Part shown: positions 24,001 to 36,439 of the stretch, piece by piece
How the letters are laid out: each line of letters starts with the position of its first letter
Position numbering within the stretch: position 1 is the stretch's first letter
From: Prosopocoilus inquinatus
Lineage: Eukaryota; Arthropoda; Insecta; Coleoptera; Lucanidae
NCBI GenBank assembly: GCA_036172665.1
Contig: CM069871.1
Span: 2,356,001-2,420,000, forward strand
Reading direction: 5' to 3'
Length of the DNA stretch: 64,000 nucleotides
Notes under the pieces: model-generated
Seen by the model: only the letters and a program-made list of their open reading frames with translations
What the model was told of the DNA's origin: nothing
The model's database searches: none
Program-made: the position numbers and the translations under genes

Positions 24001-24650
24001 ACGACCTTTTTTTAAACAACCTTATTTTTAAAGCCTGTTTGTATTTATCGGATTGGTGTAAGCTAACGCTTGAGTACTCGCGCCGACGACGCCCTATTTC
24101 ATTTTGATTTAGCTCAAATATAACCTATTTTTATATATTTTTTTAACTTTAATTTTTCTTTAAGTATTAATTTCTTAGATGAGTTCGGTTGTGTTGGCCT
24201 TGAGAGCGAAAAACAATTTTAACACATTTTTCTCTCGTTTTCTCGATTTGGTTGACCTTGAGTCTGCCTTTCACGAACTTATTTTTAAACAACCTTATTT
24301 TTAAAGCCTATTTGTTTTTATCTTATTTGTGTAAGCTAACGCTTGAGTACTCGCGCCGACGACGCCCTATTTTATTTGGATTTAGCTCAAATATAATTTA
24401 TTTTTTTAACTTTAATTTTTATTTAAGTATTAATTTCTTAGATGAGTTCGGTTGTGTTGGCCTTGAGAGCGAAAAACTTCAATTTTAACACATTTTTCAT
24501 CATTTTTCTCTCGTTTTCTCGATTTGGTTGACCTTGAGTCTGTCTTTCACGAACTTATTTTTAAACAACCTTATTTTTAAAGCCTATTTGTTTTTATCTT
24601 ATTTGTGTAAGCTAACGCTTGAGTACTCGCGCCGACTGAGACCTATTTTA
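24000..24650 (+). repeat. About 275-bp tandem repeat, 2.3 copies
   Basis: The GTAAGCTAACGC/GAGTACTC module lies at 24058, 24331 and 24607, spacings of 273 and 276 bp. Between modules each unit holds GATTTAGCTCAAATATAA, a TTGGCCTTGAGAGCGAAAAA block and a GGTTGACCTTGAGTCTG block. The last module is followed by different sequence, ending the array. Confidence 0.88.
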
Positions 24651-26954
24651 TTTTTTTGGCTCTGTGTTAAAACTCTCTCTATTCTGGTTGATTTTTAAAC
24701 TTGTTTGCTTGGAATGTGTTGACCTTGAAACTTCACAACGTTCTAACGTCTTTTTTTTCCATGCGCTTTGGAAGGGCTCGGAAATATAACTTATTTTTTT
24801 TTAATGCCCCTGCTAACCATAACCACATTACTTCGCAAACATTTTCAGTTAAAGATGTGCGATGCGCCAGGTGAAATAAAACGCCGTTCGGTTTCCCGAA
24901 GTCGGACCGACTGATAAACTGCTCGAAAATATTCATAACCAATTTGATACCGTTTACGATTGCCGAAACTGTTAAAGTGCAGCTTCCGACACGTCGCAGA
25001 ATTTATATTAGCAATTTATGTCGGATGTGCAGCGGCGAAAACAGGGCCGGGCGCTTGATTTAAGGCGTCGTTTCTCTGCAAAATGCAAGTTCCCGTCGGG
25101 TAAGAACATCTAATCATCGTGTTGAATCCTATTTGGGAATTATTACGAATATGAACAGAAGTACGAGGGCGAGAATTATTACTCGTACTATTGCGAAACG
25201 TAGAATCGATTCGACGACACCCTTAACATGCATACCAACCACCTATTCCAAGAGGTAAAAGACCACATTCACCTCAGTAGTTCATTTTTTAATTAAAATT
25301 CAATTTTATTTGAATCTGAATTTATTCTCGTCAAATCATGTAGCGAAACAGACAAATATACTTTCAATTTTAATTTTAATACATTAATATATTGAGATGT
25401 TTAATATTTAGTTTCAACAGATATATGACCACACGGATTTGGAGTTGGGAAAAATTATTTTTGTTTAAAAAACAATTAGTTTAGATTTTTGTTCTCCTTT
25501 TACAACTCAAAAGGATTCCCGCTATGTTTGTTGAACGTTTGTTGAATGCGAATTATTATACCACATACAAGTTTCCCTGTTATTGCCAGTTAGTGAGGAA
25601 TGGAAACCTGGAGAGTTACGCAACTACACTAATTAGGCCCACTTAGCAAAATATCGACTGGATAATATGTACATACAGCCAGTTTGGTTCATTTTGAGCG
25701 ATTTTACGTTAATAAATATAATAATTCACAGTGATTCTGAATTATAATACTCTAGTATAAGTTCCTAGAGATTTGCATCCACTTCTTTGTTTCATAAAGA
25801 TACTAAAATTTTAACAATTAAGATTAAATTAAACAGATTGTGATAAAGAGAGAAAAGGGACGGAGAAATTTGTACACTTTTTAAAACATTTTCTGTTAGC
25901 TCCGGTGGTAATGATACAGACAGAGATCGATTACGGTAAAAGTATACGTGGACGTCAATAAAACAGAAAGGAAAAATATTTCTATTATTTTTCTGATCCA
26001 TAAGACGTGAATCGGCTTTACTTTTATGTATTAGGAAATCATCCTGCTTCATTTGGTACGGTACAAAGTGAGTCGGCGGGACGCAAAAGGGTTTCTTTTG
26101 AAGTATTTCTTCTGCTATATGAATTTCTAAACCGTTTGAAGCCGCATCGAGTATATTAGGTTTTACAAGGCGTGCGCACACATACGTATATATACAGTAT
26201 CCTTGACCGGACCGACCAATACGAGGACGCAGGATGAAGTTTATAGTTAATCTCGAATTTCCCTTTTAGTAGTGGCCGTGGCGATAAAAATTCACGATGC
26301 GGGAAGAAACAATATCGATACGTCGTCCGTTCGTCCACCCTCCCCCCCCGGAGAATACGGCCGGGGGGAAGCATATTTTTGCGCCCGTATTTATCCGGCT
26401 TCCTGTAATTTTTTTACGTCGTCGTGACTGAGCTCGCCACTTTATTGCTGTCGATACTTGCGAGCCTTCGCAATTTCTCTTCCGCCCCGAGAACGGCATT
26501 ATTTATTCCTCGAAATGAAAGTATTAAGCGAGGCCACGTTCGCAGCGTCAGCGCAATTTCATTCCGGACTAATTGACTGCGTAGCTTTTCTCCGGCGAGC
26601 GACTGCCTTTTTGATAACGCATAAATATATAAAACCCATTTCGAAGTTCGTTAAATATTTTTCTTACTTTATTTTAATGAATAAAATATATTGGCGTCGA
26701 TCGAAAATAGCTGTTTCCTCCCCTAGCACCTAGGTTAGTGAAAGAGAACGTGGTTCAAAAGTGTAGACAAGTGCCAAGGCGAACGAATACAAATAAAAGA
26801 ATGAGACATCCTTTTGTCATTATTACTAATTACGTACAGGTTCAGTTCGGCCAACCAGAACTATCTACACCTTGGTACTGGTTAAATTTCATCTAATCTG
26901 GAGACACCCCGTATTAGCGAAATCCTTTGTGGAGGCACGCCGCTGTCTCGTTTT
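24651..26954. other. Largely single-copy region
   Basis: A TGACCTTGA word at 24720 marks the end of repeat-derived sequence. Beyond it the DNA is single-copy with CpG-rich patches at 24990-25090 and 26260-26620. A minus-strand frame of 129 codons (25792-26181) and overlapping plus and minus frames at 26266-26733 match no family I recognise. Confidence 0.5.
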
Positions 26955-28185
26955 GAGCTGTTTGACAGACAGACGCCCCCTGACATTTTGGTCTCTTTGG
27001 CTGATGCTTACCTAATATTTTACAGTGATTAGCTTTTTGACGCCTTGTTTTCTTTCTTTTTTTTCATCCCTCCTCTTCTACTCAACACTCCGAACGAAGT
27101 TAAAACATTCATTCTCGCAGCTCTCCCCGAACTGACCGTTTGTTATTTGGTATTGGTATTATTAATCTCATCGGCTGATGCTTACCTAATATTTTACAGT
27201 GATTGCCCTTGATGCCTTGTTCTCTTTCTTTCATCCCTCCTCTTCTACGCGACACTCCAAACGAAGTTAAAACATTCATTCTCGCTGCTCTCTCCGAAGT
27301 GACCGTATGTTATTTGGTGTGGGTGTGTGGCGTAATCGTGTCGATAATCGGTTCGAGCCTGACAGACGACCCCTGACTTGATCTCATCGGCTGATGCTTA
27401 CCTAATATTTTACAGTGATTGGTTTTGACGCCTTATTCTCTTTCTTTTTTTTCATCCCTCCTCTTCTACGCGACACTCCGAACGAAGCTAAAACATTCAT
27501 TCTCGCTGCTCTCTCCGAAGTGACCGTTTGTTGTTTGGAGTGGGTGTGTGGCGTAATCATGTCGATAATCGGTTCGAGCCTGACAGACGACACCTGACTT
27601 GATCTCATCGGCTGATGCTTACCTAATATTTTACAGTGATTGGCTTCGACGCTTTGTTCTCTTTCTTTTCTTTCATCCCTGCTCTTCTACGCGACACTCC
27701 GAACGAAGTTAAAACATTAATTTTCGCTGGCTCTCTTTGAAGTGACCGTATGTTATTTGGTGTGGGTGTGTGGCGTAATCGTGTCGGTAATCGGTTCGAG
27801 CCTAACAGACGACCCCCGACTTCATCTCATCGGCTGATGCCTACCTAATATTTTACAGTGATTGGTTTTGACGCCTTGTTCTCTTTCTTTTTTTTCATCC
27901 CTCCTCTTCTACGCGACACTCCGAACAAAGTTGAAACATTCATTCTCGCTGCTGTTTCCGAACTGACCGTTTGTTATTTGGTGTTGGTGTGTGGCGTAAT
28001 CATGTCGATAATCGGTTCGAGCCTGGCAGACGACCCCTGACTTGATCTCATCGGCTGATGCTTACCTAATATTTTACAGTGATTGGCTTTGACGCTTTGT
28101 TCTCTTTTTTTTCTTTCATCCCTCCTCTTCTACGCGACACTCCGAACGAAGTTAAAACATTCATTCTCGCTGCTCCGGTGTGGGT
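26955..28185 (+). repeat. 222-bp tandem array, about 6 copies
   Basis: GCTGATGCTTACCTAATATT recurs at about 27000, 27172, 27390, 27611, 27833 and 28055; most spacings are 220-222 bp, with the first unit short by about 50 bp. Each unit continues with a TTTTACAG box, a CTTT-rich stretch, CTACGCGACACTCCGAACGA and CGGTTCGAGCCTGACAGACG. The period is divisible by three, so similar 60-codon frames recur in one register, but every unit contains in-frame stops, so no long protein is encoded. Confidence 0.93.
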
Positions 28186-29574
28186 GTTACCCCGTTGGTG
28201 TTGATGTTTGTATTACAATAGGAGGAAGAGAATTAGAATATAGCAAAGACAGTGTAGAGAAAAAAAATAAAATAAACATCAGCCGCGTACAAAATTTGAC
28301 AATTTTTGATTTTTGTCTGCAGTGGCCATTCTTTTAAGCTCTTTATCTGACCGACATTTTTTTATTTTAAATTAATAGTCAACTGCAACTATTTATAGGG
28401 CCTGTCTCGAATTGCCATCGACAGTTGGATCCAGGTTATTCAACGTGGCGTCTTTTTAGCAACTTATGGACCTCACCCTTCTTCATTGAGCACCGGCTCA
28501 TAAAATTTCGGAAACTTTTACCGTATGTGCTGAAACTATCTAGGTTATCAATGTACGCCCCGCGATTTAATTAATTAATAGCGAACTAATTTGTGTCGAA
28601 CTGATGGGGATTAAATATTCCATTAGGGGTCGGGCGGACGGGGCTTATTGATTAAGCTGGGAACGCCGGCTTCATCTCTCGGTGATATAATGGATAGCCA
28701 ACGTGTCTAACGTTTTACAGCTTGTGGCTTTGAATAAGTGTCAGAATATCAGACGTCTTGATGTGGGTCTAAGAACTGACAGTCGGGGCATCTTAAGCAA
28801 TGGAGCTCAACAATGCCGAGGAGGAATGCACCCGCGCGTGCTTGTTTTATTACGCTCCCTTAAATGCGTAGGGATTGATGTGCCTTCGAGGAGCTAATCT
28901 GAATAGTTCTAGTACAATATACCGATAGGTAAATCAAATTGATAGATGTGTATACAAGAAGCTCAGCTCTTTAATTAATGTTTTTTTTTTCAATTATCTC
29001 AATCACTCCCGGAGATTACTTGCGAATTAATTTATTTAAAATTCTGTCTCTCTCTTTTTAATTTATTACTTTTTATGTCAGTACGCGAGAGTCCCATACC
29101 TCCTCGGAGAATATAAAAAAAAAAAAAAAAATGAGAAAGTTCAACGACGCGAGCGTCTCCGGCATCGATCGCCATATTTTAAATATCAAGCGACATCAGC
29201 GCTAATTAATGCGTTTTAAATTACGGAGCTCGGTTCTCACTCATTCATCTGGTTATTTGCAAATGAGGCGTTGCATGTTCTAATGAAGCTGCATGAACGC
29301 CAGGAGGGGAGGGGGGGGGTTACCCCGCCTGTAAATCAAATAACATTAATTAGTATTCCCAAGTTGGGATGCTTTATATTCCATTTCGCTAATTCTCTGC
29401 CTGGGAATTTCTCAAATTCCGAAATCGCATTCCTGTTCGGAAAGCATCGCGCCCACATACTCATCACTATCGGTTGCAAGGCATTGTTATACAATACATA
29501 TACAGGGCGAACTAAGACACGTGTGCCAAACGATAACCGGTGTTAGGTGAGGTCATTTTAAGCAAGAAAATATA
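28186..29574. other. Single-copy region
   Basis: Includes an open frame at 28703-28897 that follows a TTTTACAG acceptor-like word but is not recognised as any protein. There is a run of A residues at about 29117 and a G-run at about 29308. No gene call is justified. Confidence 0.45.
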
Positions 29575-29602
29575 TACAAATATACATATATATATATATA
29601 CA
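29575..29602. repeat. (TA)n microsatellite
   Basis: A run dominated by TATATATATA lies immediately outside the left end of the candidate inverted-repeat element that starts at about 29603. Confidence 0.8.
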
Positions 29603-30783
29603 GGCGTGAAAACACTAGGGCGCGAAGCCACTAAGGCGCCGAAATCAAATGAACATGAAAACATTTTAATTGTGTGCCAATGATAATTTTTATTTAATTA
29701 ACATAACAAGTTTGTTTTTTTTTTGTAAGAACCAGGCTTTAATTAATTCAATTTGAATTAAATCGAAATTTCAGTGGTCTTGTCAAAATTACCAACAACA
29801 ACCTTTATCAAAATCATGCCTTACTCCAATTAGAAATTTAAAAAATGACCCGTTATATGATACAACAGTTTTGAATGATTGTGTATTTCTTTAACAATCA
29901 TACCTTCTGATGGATGAATGAATGACGTGTGAATGCGAATTTTCGCTCACGTCGCCGAAATTCTTTCGTCCGTCCTACGGGCATTTAAATCTATCGAAAA
30001 TGTAACAGTATCCGTTGTTATGAAATTTTCTTTTTACTTTTAAAAAAAAAAAAACAGTTGAATCGATGAGTGCATAATCGTGTTCTGTCCAAATTTGCTG
30101 TGTTGAGAAAACAACAAATACCTGACTTTCTAGATTTTTATTTTTAGTGAATTATTGGCTTAACATTCTCTCAGATAAGGATATCTGAAGCCTCCTGGAG
30201 CCAATAATTACTTCAAATAAAAATTTAGAGAAAATTAATTACTGTTTTCTCAACACGGTAAATTTGAACTGAACACGATTATGCACTCATCGACAACAAC
30301 AACAACCCTGATGAGTGCAGAAATGACAAAAATTTCACACCACGAATGACATTGAACATTGAAGTCACTTGGTTTTCAGATTATTTGATTACATTTTAAA
30401 TACGGCAGACGGAAAAATAAGGTATTATTGAACGAAAATAATAGAATTTAACAGAAAAACAAAAGAATCTCAAGCAAAACATTTTTCTACCTCAGAAAGC
30501 AGATGATTTGGCATTTTAAACATTTGAACTTTAAAATTTGAAACCCGCCATTCAAAATGACTTTTTAAAATTTGAACTCTGACAAGTCATTAAAAGCTAA
30601 TTTACAACGAACAACTGAATTGTGCTTCATTTTAAGGCCGCAACGGTACCTTTGTAATCAGAGGATGATTGACAATAATGACTTTTCAAAGAAATTGGCG
30701 CTGTAGTGGCGTCGGGCCCTACTAGCTGCGCCCATTTGGCCGCGCCCTGGTTTCCGCGCCCAAATGTCCGTTTCCAGGCGTCA
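29603..30783. mobile_element. Candidate element with GGGCGCG-rich inverted ends
   Basis: The left end carries GTGAAAACACTAGGGCGCGA and then CTAAGGCGCCGAAATC. The reverse complement of the right end carries CTGGAAACGGACATTTGGGC, then GCGGAAACCAGGGCGCGG and CAAATGGGCGC. The shared pattern is a GAAAC word followed by repeated (N)GGGCGCG boxes, suggesting imperfect terminal or subterminal repeats around 1.18 kb. The interior is AT-rich without a recognised protein and hosts a nested palindrome at 30064-30292. Similarity between the ends is partial, so this is a tentative call, and no target duplication was confirmed. Confidence 0.4.
30064..30292. mobile_element. 229-bp near-perfect palindrome (hairpin MITE)
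   Basis: The sequence is symmetric about 30178. Outer arms are CGATGAGTGCATAATCGTGT and its complement, followed inward by AAATTTGC/GTAAATTT and GTTGAGAAAAC/GTTTTCTCAAC. Further in are ATTATTGGCT/AGCCAATAAT and a core TCAGATA-aggA-TATCTGA. There is essentially no loop. No coding capacity. It could form a cruciform, or a long hairpin if transcribed. It looks like a small palindromic transposon insertion. Confidence 0.8.
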
Positions 30784-31113
30784 TGTTCTCCTGCGAACCT
30801 GTTACCTCGATTCGAGGATAAGGGCGACGGCGTCCTTGAGACGAAAGAATTCTCTCGAAATCAGCGCGGGATATAAAAACGATCGTCTTATTTTGAAATA
30901 AATCGGTCTTAAGTGTTTTATGTTCCGCTTTTAATAAATTCGTTTATCAAGTACATCATATTTTATATTAAAAGAAAATTTAACCGTAAAGTGTAACAGT
31001 ATTACAGACATTCGATTAAAATAGTTGTCATTTTTGGACCATAGACAACGCTGCAGTATATCACGCTTATTTAGATAACCCGGCTCACTTTTTAATTGAA
31101 AACTTATAGTAAC
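30784..31113. other. Single-copy spacer
   Basis: Contains a TATAAAAA word near 30873 without an initiator at the expected distance. No gene or repeat was recognised. Confidence 0.45.
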
Positions 31114-31116
31114 TAA

Positions 31117-31480
31117 AGCCTCGGTTTCCTAGGATAACGGCACAGTAATGTAACGGTTCTAATATGATGGTGGATGACGTCACGTGGGGTTGAAAAATGA
31201 CATACATTGGCATAAAATAAGCAAGAAAAAGCGACGATGTGTATTTTTTTTTTTTGTATTTTTCATAATGGTCTGGATTTGACATTAATAATATATTTAG
31301 AAAACGAGGAGTCACCAAAAGACGATTCAAAACGTTTAAAAAAACACCTTTACGTATTTTTAGATGACGATGACGTTTGCCGTTTTCTAACAAACCAAAT
31401 GTACTGAATGTTCTCAGCACGTTTTATGTGACGTCATTCACCGCCAACTTACGGCACCGCTATCCTAGGAAACCGAAGCT
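31117..31480. mobile_element. 364-bp MITE with TAA target duplication
   Basis: The ends are inverted copies of AGCYTCGGTTTCCTAGGATA, continuing with lower similarity for about 60 bases to a GATGACGTCA word in both arms. TAA flanks the element on both sides (31114-31116 and 31481-31483). A 111-codon minus-strand frame spans the interior, but it runs through the inverted repeats and matches nothing known. The TAA duplication fits a PIF/Harbinger-type non-autonomous element, which is inference; the ends and the duplication are seen directly. Confidence 0.82.
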
Positions 31481-31483
31481 TAA

Positions 31484-33085
31484 GAAAACATAAGTAAAAC
31501 TAATTTCTTGAGTGGCTCATAGATGACGTTTAATACAATAAGTAGACTGCTTTTGAATGATTTTTTCTTACGGCGTTAGAGTAACAATTAAAATTGAATT
31601 AGGGAAGAAAGGGTTTGATGAAAATTTGTTTTTCTTCTGAGTGAGTGGGTCGATGCTCAACAAAAAAAAACTTGTGATGTACAATTGACGTCATAAGACA
31701 CGCAAAACTAAATACTTTATAAAATCAAGCCGCTCTTAGAAATAATAAACTCTCGAGTATTCAAATCGGCATAAACGTACCACGTCCGTTTTAAATGCAA
31801 ATCAGAAATAACACTATCGTATTTTCATCTTTTCGCTGATCTTCCCGAATTGCGAATGCATAATAAAGCGCACTGGGATTTTACTGCGTCGCCAGTAAAA
31901 TTTCCGCTGCAGGAAAGTACATGGAAAATTAAGGGGCCGCCGCCGCCGGAATTTTACGGGGGCGTAATTTCATAAGATTACTGCCCCCCGGGATTACGGA
32001 TTACGCACTGGAAACGTGATAGTTCGTAGAGCCGCCGCAGGCGGCACGGCGGCGTTCGCACACAGTTTCGCAAATCCGCACGGCATCACTAAAAATTAAT
32101 AAGTACGTTTCCGGTTCCGCTTCCGGTTATCGCCTTAATTAAACCCCCCCGAATGTGGTAACTTAATTCCGCCGGCGAAGAGAAGGATACGGTTAGTGCC
32201 CGAAATTTAAACGAATCCTCCGCCTTAAAGCTTCAATACACCAGAGAACTCGTCAGATATAACTAGTTTTGTTAATACTGAACGTTACGTTATAATAGGA
32301 TTCGCACACACTACGTAAAACAAACGTGTGGGAACGAATAATCACGAATTGAGACGAAGAAGAATGCCAGCAACATTTTTTTCAACCAGCCGTCACATAA
32401 TCCAACCAGAACACCGCGCACGCAGAGCGTTTATTACCATCTTGTCACTACCGCGCTCAACGATCAAAAAGGAACGAAACTCTGATTACCATTCGAGCTT
32501 AAAGTGATCACCTCCCCCCTCCCTCCGACCAGCACAGGAACTTTCTGTTCGAAGACTTCGTGTTTCAAAACAAGACGCTCGTTTCAGATCGCTGAACGTG
32601 GTAGTGTCAAGACTGCAATAGACGTTCTGCGCGTGCGGTGTTCTGGTGGATTATGTGCCGTGTTATTATTAATTTTACGTATGTCTCATCGGATTTGTTA
32701 AATCTAGGCAGTCTTTCGGCCTCTCTCTTTTTATTTCCCTCTTCTGTTTATTTCTCTCTCTTTTTTATCATTCTGGGAGTAAGTATTTGGAGACTCGTCG
32801 AAGTGCGACTTTGGTTGGGCGATTTGCTAATTAATAAATAAATAAATTCCCAGAGACAAAAGTTACCCGGTGGCGAGTTCGCGTTGTTTCCTCAACAGTT
32901 TCCCGATTTTAACCCTTTTTATAGAAGGGGTGGGTCATTAAACGATATGCAACTAAAGGAGACATTGTGAAGCAGTTTCCAAAGCTTCAACTGCGTAAGT
33001 TGGTATGCTTGAATCCCCAGGAGATTTTCATGTACTCGTGCGTTCAGCGTAGGTATAGACAATAATGCAACACGTTGACGTAGAA
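31484..33085. other. Single-copy region with a GC-rich island
   Basis: The segment at about 31830-32230 is CpG- and GC-rich (GCCGCCGCC runs, CCCCCCGG) among AT-rich neighbours and has stops in all frames. It looks like conserved non-coding or regulatory DNA, but this cannot be shown from one sequence. Short frames at 32504-32841 are not recognised. Confidence 0.5.
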
Positions 33086-35165
33086 ATATCTATTAATTTA
33101 AACTTTACAACAATGCGCGTGGCTCAGCGAAGCCAAATAATACGACATAAATGTTAAAATATAACCCACAGAGCTTAAATGGCCACAAAACAAATTAACG
33201 CGAAAAGATCCGATCTGATCGAACCCAAAATAAATTAAATAACGTAATTAACTCTCTTATTATTACTCTTTAAATGGAGCATCGCGTCGGCGTCGTGCCG
33301 ATATTGCTTACAATTTAATGGACAGGTTAAGCAAAATGGTATACTTTACAGGTTTGGTCTAGCTGTTGCTCTGTCAACGGGTTCAAGGTTTCGTTGGTGG
33401 AAGTCGTTCAATGTCGCCGTCGCTAATTGAATTCGACGCGGGCGCGCACTGCTTGCTTTCAGTTCGACGGCGGAAGATCGACCAATACGAAGGAAAGAAA
33501 CTGAGGGTAATATTAATTAATTTAAACGTTACAACAATCCGTGTGACTCGACGAAGCCAAATAATACGGCATAAATTTTAAAGTATAACCCACAAAGCTT
33601 AAATGGCCACAAACAAGTTAACGCGAAAAGATCCGATCTGATCGAACCCAAAATAAATTAATTAACGTAATTAACCCTCTGATTATTACTCTTTAAATGG
33701 CGCATCGCGTCGGCGTCGTGCCGATATTGCTTACAATTTAATAGGCAGGTTAAGCAAAATGGTATACTTTACATGTTGGGTCTAGCTGTTGCTCTGTCAA
33801 CGGTTTCAAGATTTCGTTGGTAGAAGTCGTGCAATGTCGCCGTCGCTAATTGAATTCGACGCGGGTGCGCACTGCTTGCTTTCAGTTCGATGGCGGATGA
33901 TCGACCAATACGAAGGAAAGAAACTGAAGGTAATATTAATTAATTTAAACGTAACAACAATGCGTGTGGCTCGGCGAAGCCAAATAATACGACATAAATG
34001 TTAAATCACAACCCCCAAAGGTTAAATGGCCACAAACAAGTTAACGCGAAAAGATCCGATCTGATCGAACCCAAAATAAATTAATTAACGTAATTAACCC
34101 TCTGATTATTACTCTTTAAATAGCGCATCGCGTCGGCGTCGTGCCGATATTACTTACAATTTAATAGACAGATTAAGCAAAAGGGTATACTTTACAGGTT
34201 GGGTCTAGCTGTTGCTCTGTCAACTGGTTCGAGGTTTCGGTGGTAGAAGTCGTTCAATGTCCCCGTCGCTAACTGAATTCGACGCGGGCGCGCACTGCTT
34301 GCTTTCAGTTCGATGGCGGAAGATCGACCAATACGAAGAAAAGAAACTGAAGGAAATATTAATTAATTGAAACGTTACAACAATGCGTGTGGCTCGGCGA
34401 AGCCAAATAATACGGCATAAATGTTAAAGTATAATCCACAAAGCTTAAATGGCCACAAAACAAGTTAACGCGAAAAGATCAGAACTGACCGAACCCAAAA
34501 TAAATTAAATAACATAATTAATTGTCTTATTATTACTCTTTAAATGGCACATCGCGTCGGCGTCGTGCCGATATTGCCTACAATTTAATAGACAGATAAA
34601 ACAAAAGAGTATACTTTACAGGTTGGGTCTAGCTGTTGCTCTGTCAACGGGTTCAAGATTTCGTTGGTGGAAGTCGTTCAATGTCCCCGTCGCTAACTGA
34701 ATTCGACGCGGGTGCGTACTGCTTGCTTTCAGTTCGACGGCGGAAGATCGACCAATACGAAGAAAAGAAAGTGAAGTTAATATTAATTGACTGAAACGTT
34801 ACAACAATGCGCGTGGCTTGGCGAAGCCAAATAATACGACATAAATATTAAAGCATAACCCACAAAGTTTAAATGGCCACAAAACAAGTTAACGCGAAAA
34901 GATCCGATCTGATCGAACCCAAAATAAATTAAATAACGTAATTAACCCCCTGATTATTACTCTTTAAATGGCGCGTCGGCGTCGCGTCGTGCCGCTATTG
35001 CTTACAATTTAATAGACAGGTTAAACAAAAGAGTATACTTTACAGGTTGGGTCTAGCTGTTGCTCGTCAGCGGGTTCGAGGTTTCGTTGGTGGAAGTCGT
35101 TCAATGTCGCCGTCGCTAACTGAATTCGACGTACGAGCACTGCTTGCTTTCAGTACGAAGAAACT
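33086..35165 (+). repeat. 423-bp tandem array, about 5 copies
   Basis: GGTCTAGCTGTTGCTC starts at 33356, about 33779, about 34202, about 34625 and about 35047, a 422-423-bp period. Each unit carries AAAAGATCCGATCTGATCGA, a GCGTCGGCGTCGTGCCG box, TAAGCAAAAnGGTATACTTT, GAATTCGACGCGGGnGCGCA and GGCGGAnGATCGACCAATAC. Two units retain a 71-codon frame with the same residues, but the frame is broken in the others and is not recognised. The last unit is truncated and shortened by indels. Confidence 0.93.
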
Positions 35166-36030
35166 GAAGACAAAATTAATCCGACCGGAACGGATCCAAC
35201 AAAATTGCAATAATTAAAATGAACGTCAAAACTCCAATAAAAGTAGCCCCAATTAAAATTAGCTCCAATAAGGACGAATATAAACGAAAGAGAGAAAGAG
35301 ACAACGTCAAATGGCACTGTTGATTAACGGATTAAACATACCTGTTTAAATTAAACAGTTCGTTTGGATTAAGATGCAATTTTGCAGTTCGCGAGACACA
35401 TCGAGTCACTCAATCTGTATTAATTGAGGTTCAGTTTTACAAGTGCGGTTCAACTTTGAACCCTTAGCGACGATTATTTCAACAATTGTGCCGGCGGCTC
35501 AAAGTTAAACCGTCGCGCCTGAATCGTACAACAATAATTGCACAGGTTTACGCGACAATACACATACACAACATGCCTCGAACGTGTTGAAATCGGTAAT
35601 GGCGAGAAGATGCCACGCCAAAGTACGTTTTTGTTTTTTTCCATTGCTTAATCCTATCCTATCCTAGATGGCCCAACCAATCGGAATAAAAGTAACGTCA
35701 GAGTATTTACAGTAAAAGACGAATAAGGAGCGTGGCATTTCAAACGGCGCTCAAGGTCGTATCCGCTGTACGAAAACAACGTCGCCACGTCTACGTGTAA
35801 ACCATCGCGAAGGCGCTGTTATCGAAACCGGTCCGAACAGATTTAAACACGCTGTGCTTACAGTACGTGTCTTATTGGGATAACTCCCGGTTTAAGTTTA
35901 TTTTGAGTTTTGTTATGTCGTTTTTCCAGTTAAAGTTAGACGTCAAATTTGTGCACATTTTGTTGTGGTTGTTTAGGTGCTTGACGGTTTGTGCGAGCGT
36001 TTGCTTTTTAATGTCAGTCGTTCATATTTT
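35166..36030. other. Single-copy region
   Basis: Ordinary AT-rich sequence with a CpG-rich patch at 35740-35830. No gene, RNA or repeat was recognised. Confidence 0.5.
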
Positions 36031-36175
36031 TTTTTATGTAAGCTAACTCGAGAGTACTCTCGCTGCGGCTTCGACGTCCAACTTTTTTATTTATTTATTT
36101 ACGCTATTTATGCGTATGAATATTAGCCCCGTCACTGGGCCGATTCCGAGCGAAGTTATGAATAAACGCTGTTTG
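36031..36175 (+). repeat. GAGTACTC-palindrome module, copy near 36 kb
   Basis: GTAAGCTAACTCGAGAG followed by TACTCTCGCTGCGGC begins at 36038. It contains the perfect palindrome CGAGAGTACTCTCG. About 85 bases later comes AATAAACGCTGTTTG, which also follows the module at 37128 and, in weaker form, at 23079. It belongs to the same dispersed family as the copies at 1.8-3.6 and 22.7-24.6 kb. Confidence 0.75.
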
Positions 36176-36439
36176 TTTATTTCTTTAATTTTGTTTTTTT
36201 TTTGTTGGGGACCAGTTTTCTTTTTTTCTTTTTTCAATAATATATACCTACATCTTTTTCTCTTTTTTGGTGTTGGGGAAATGTAGGAGCGCGTCTTTGG
36301 GAATCGTGCCTTTTGGGATCATTTGCGTTACTTTCTTTCGACCGACACTAACGTGTTGCGTAAGTCGCTAGGTGGCGCCCTTACCTATAACGAATAATGG
36401 CTTCTTACATTATAATAATCGTCACTTTGTATTTTTAAA

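Noticed and set aside
27340..28025. GGTTCGAGCC, resembling a tRNA/SINE B box, repeated in the 222-bp array.
   Set aside because: No A box at a suitable distance and no cloverleaf can be drawn; the unit looks like a plain satellite.
30869..30920. TATAAAAAC as a possible promoter.
   Set aside because: No initiator word about 30 bases downstream and no open frame follows.
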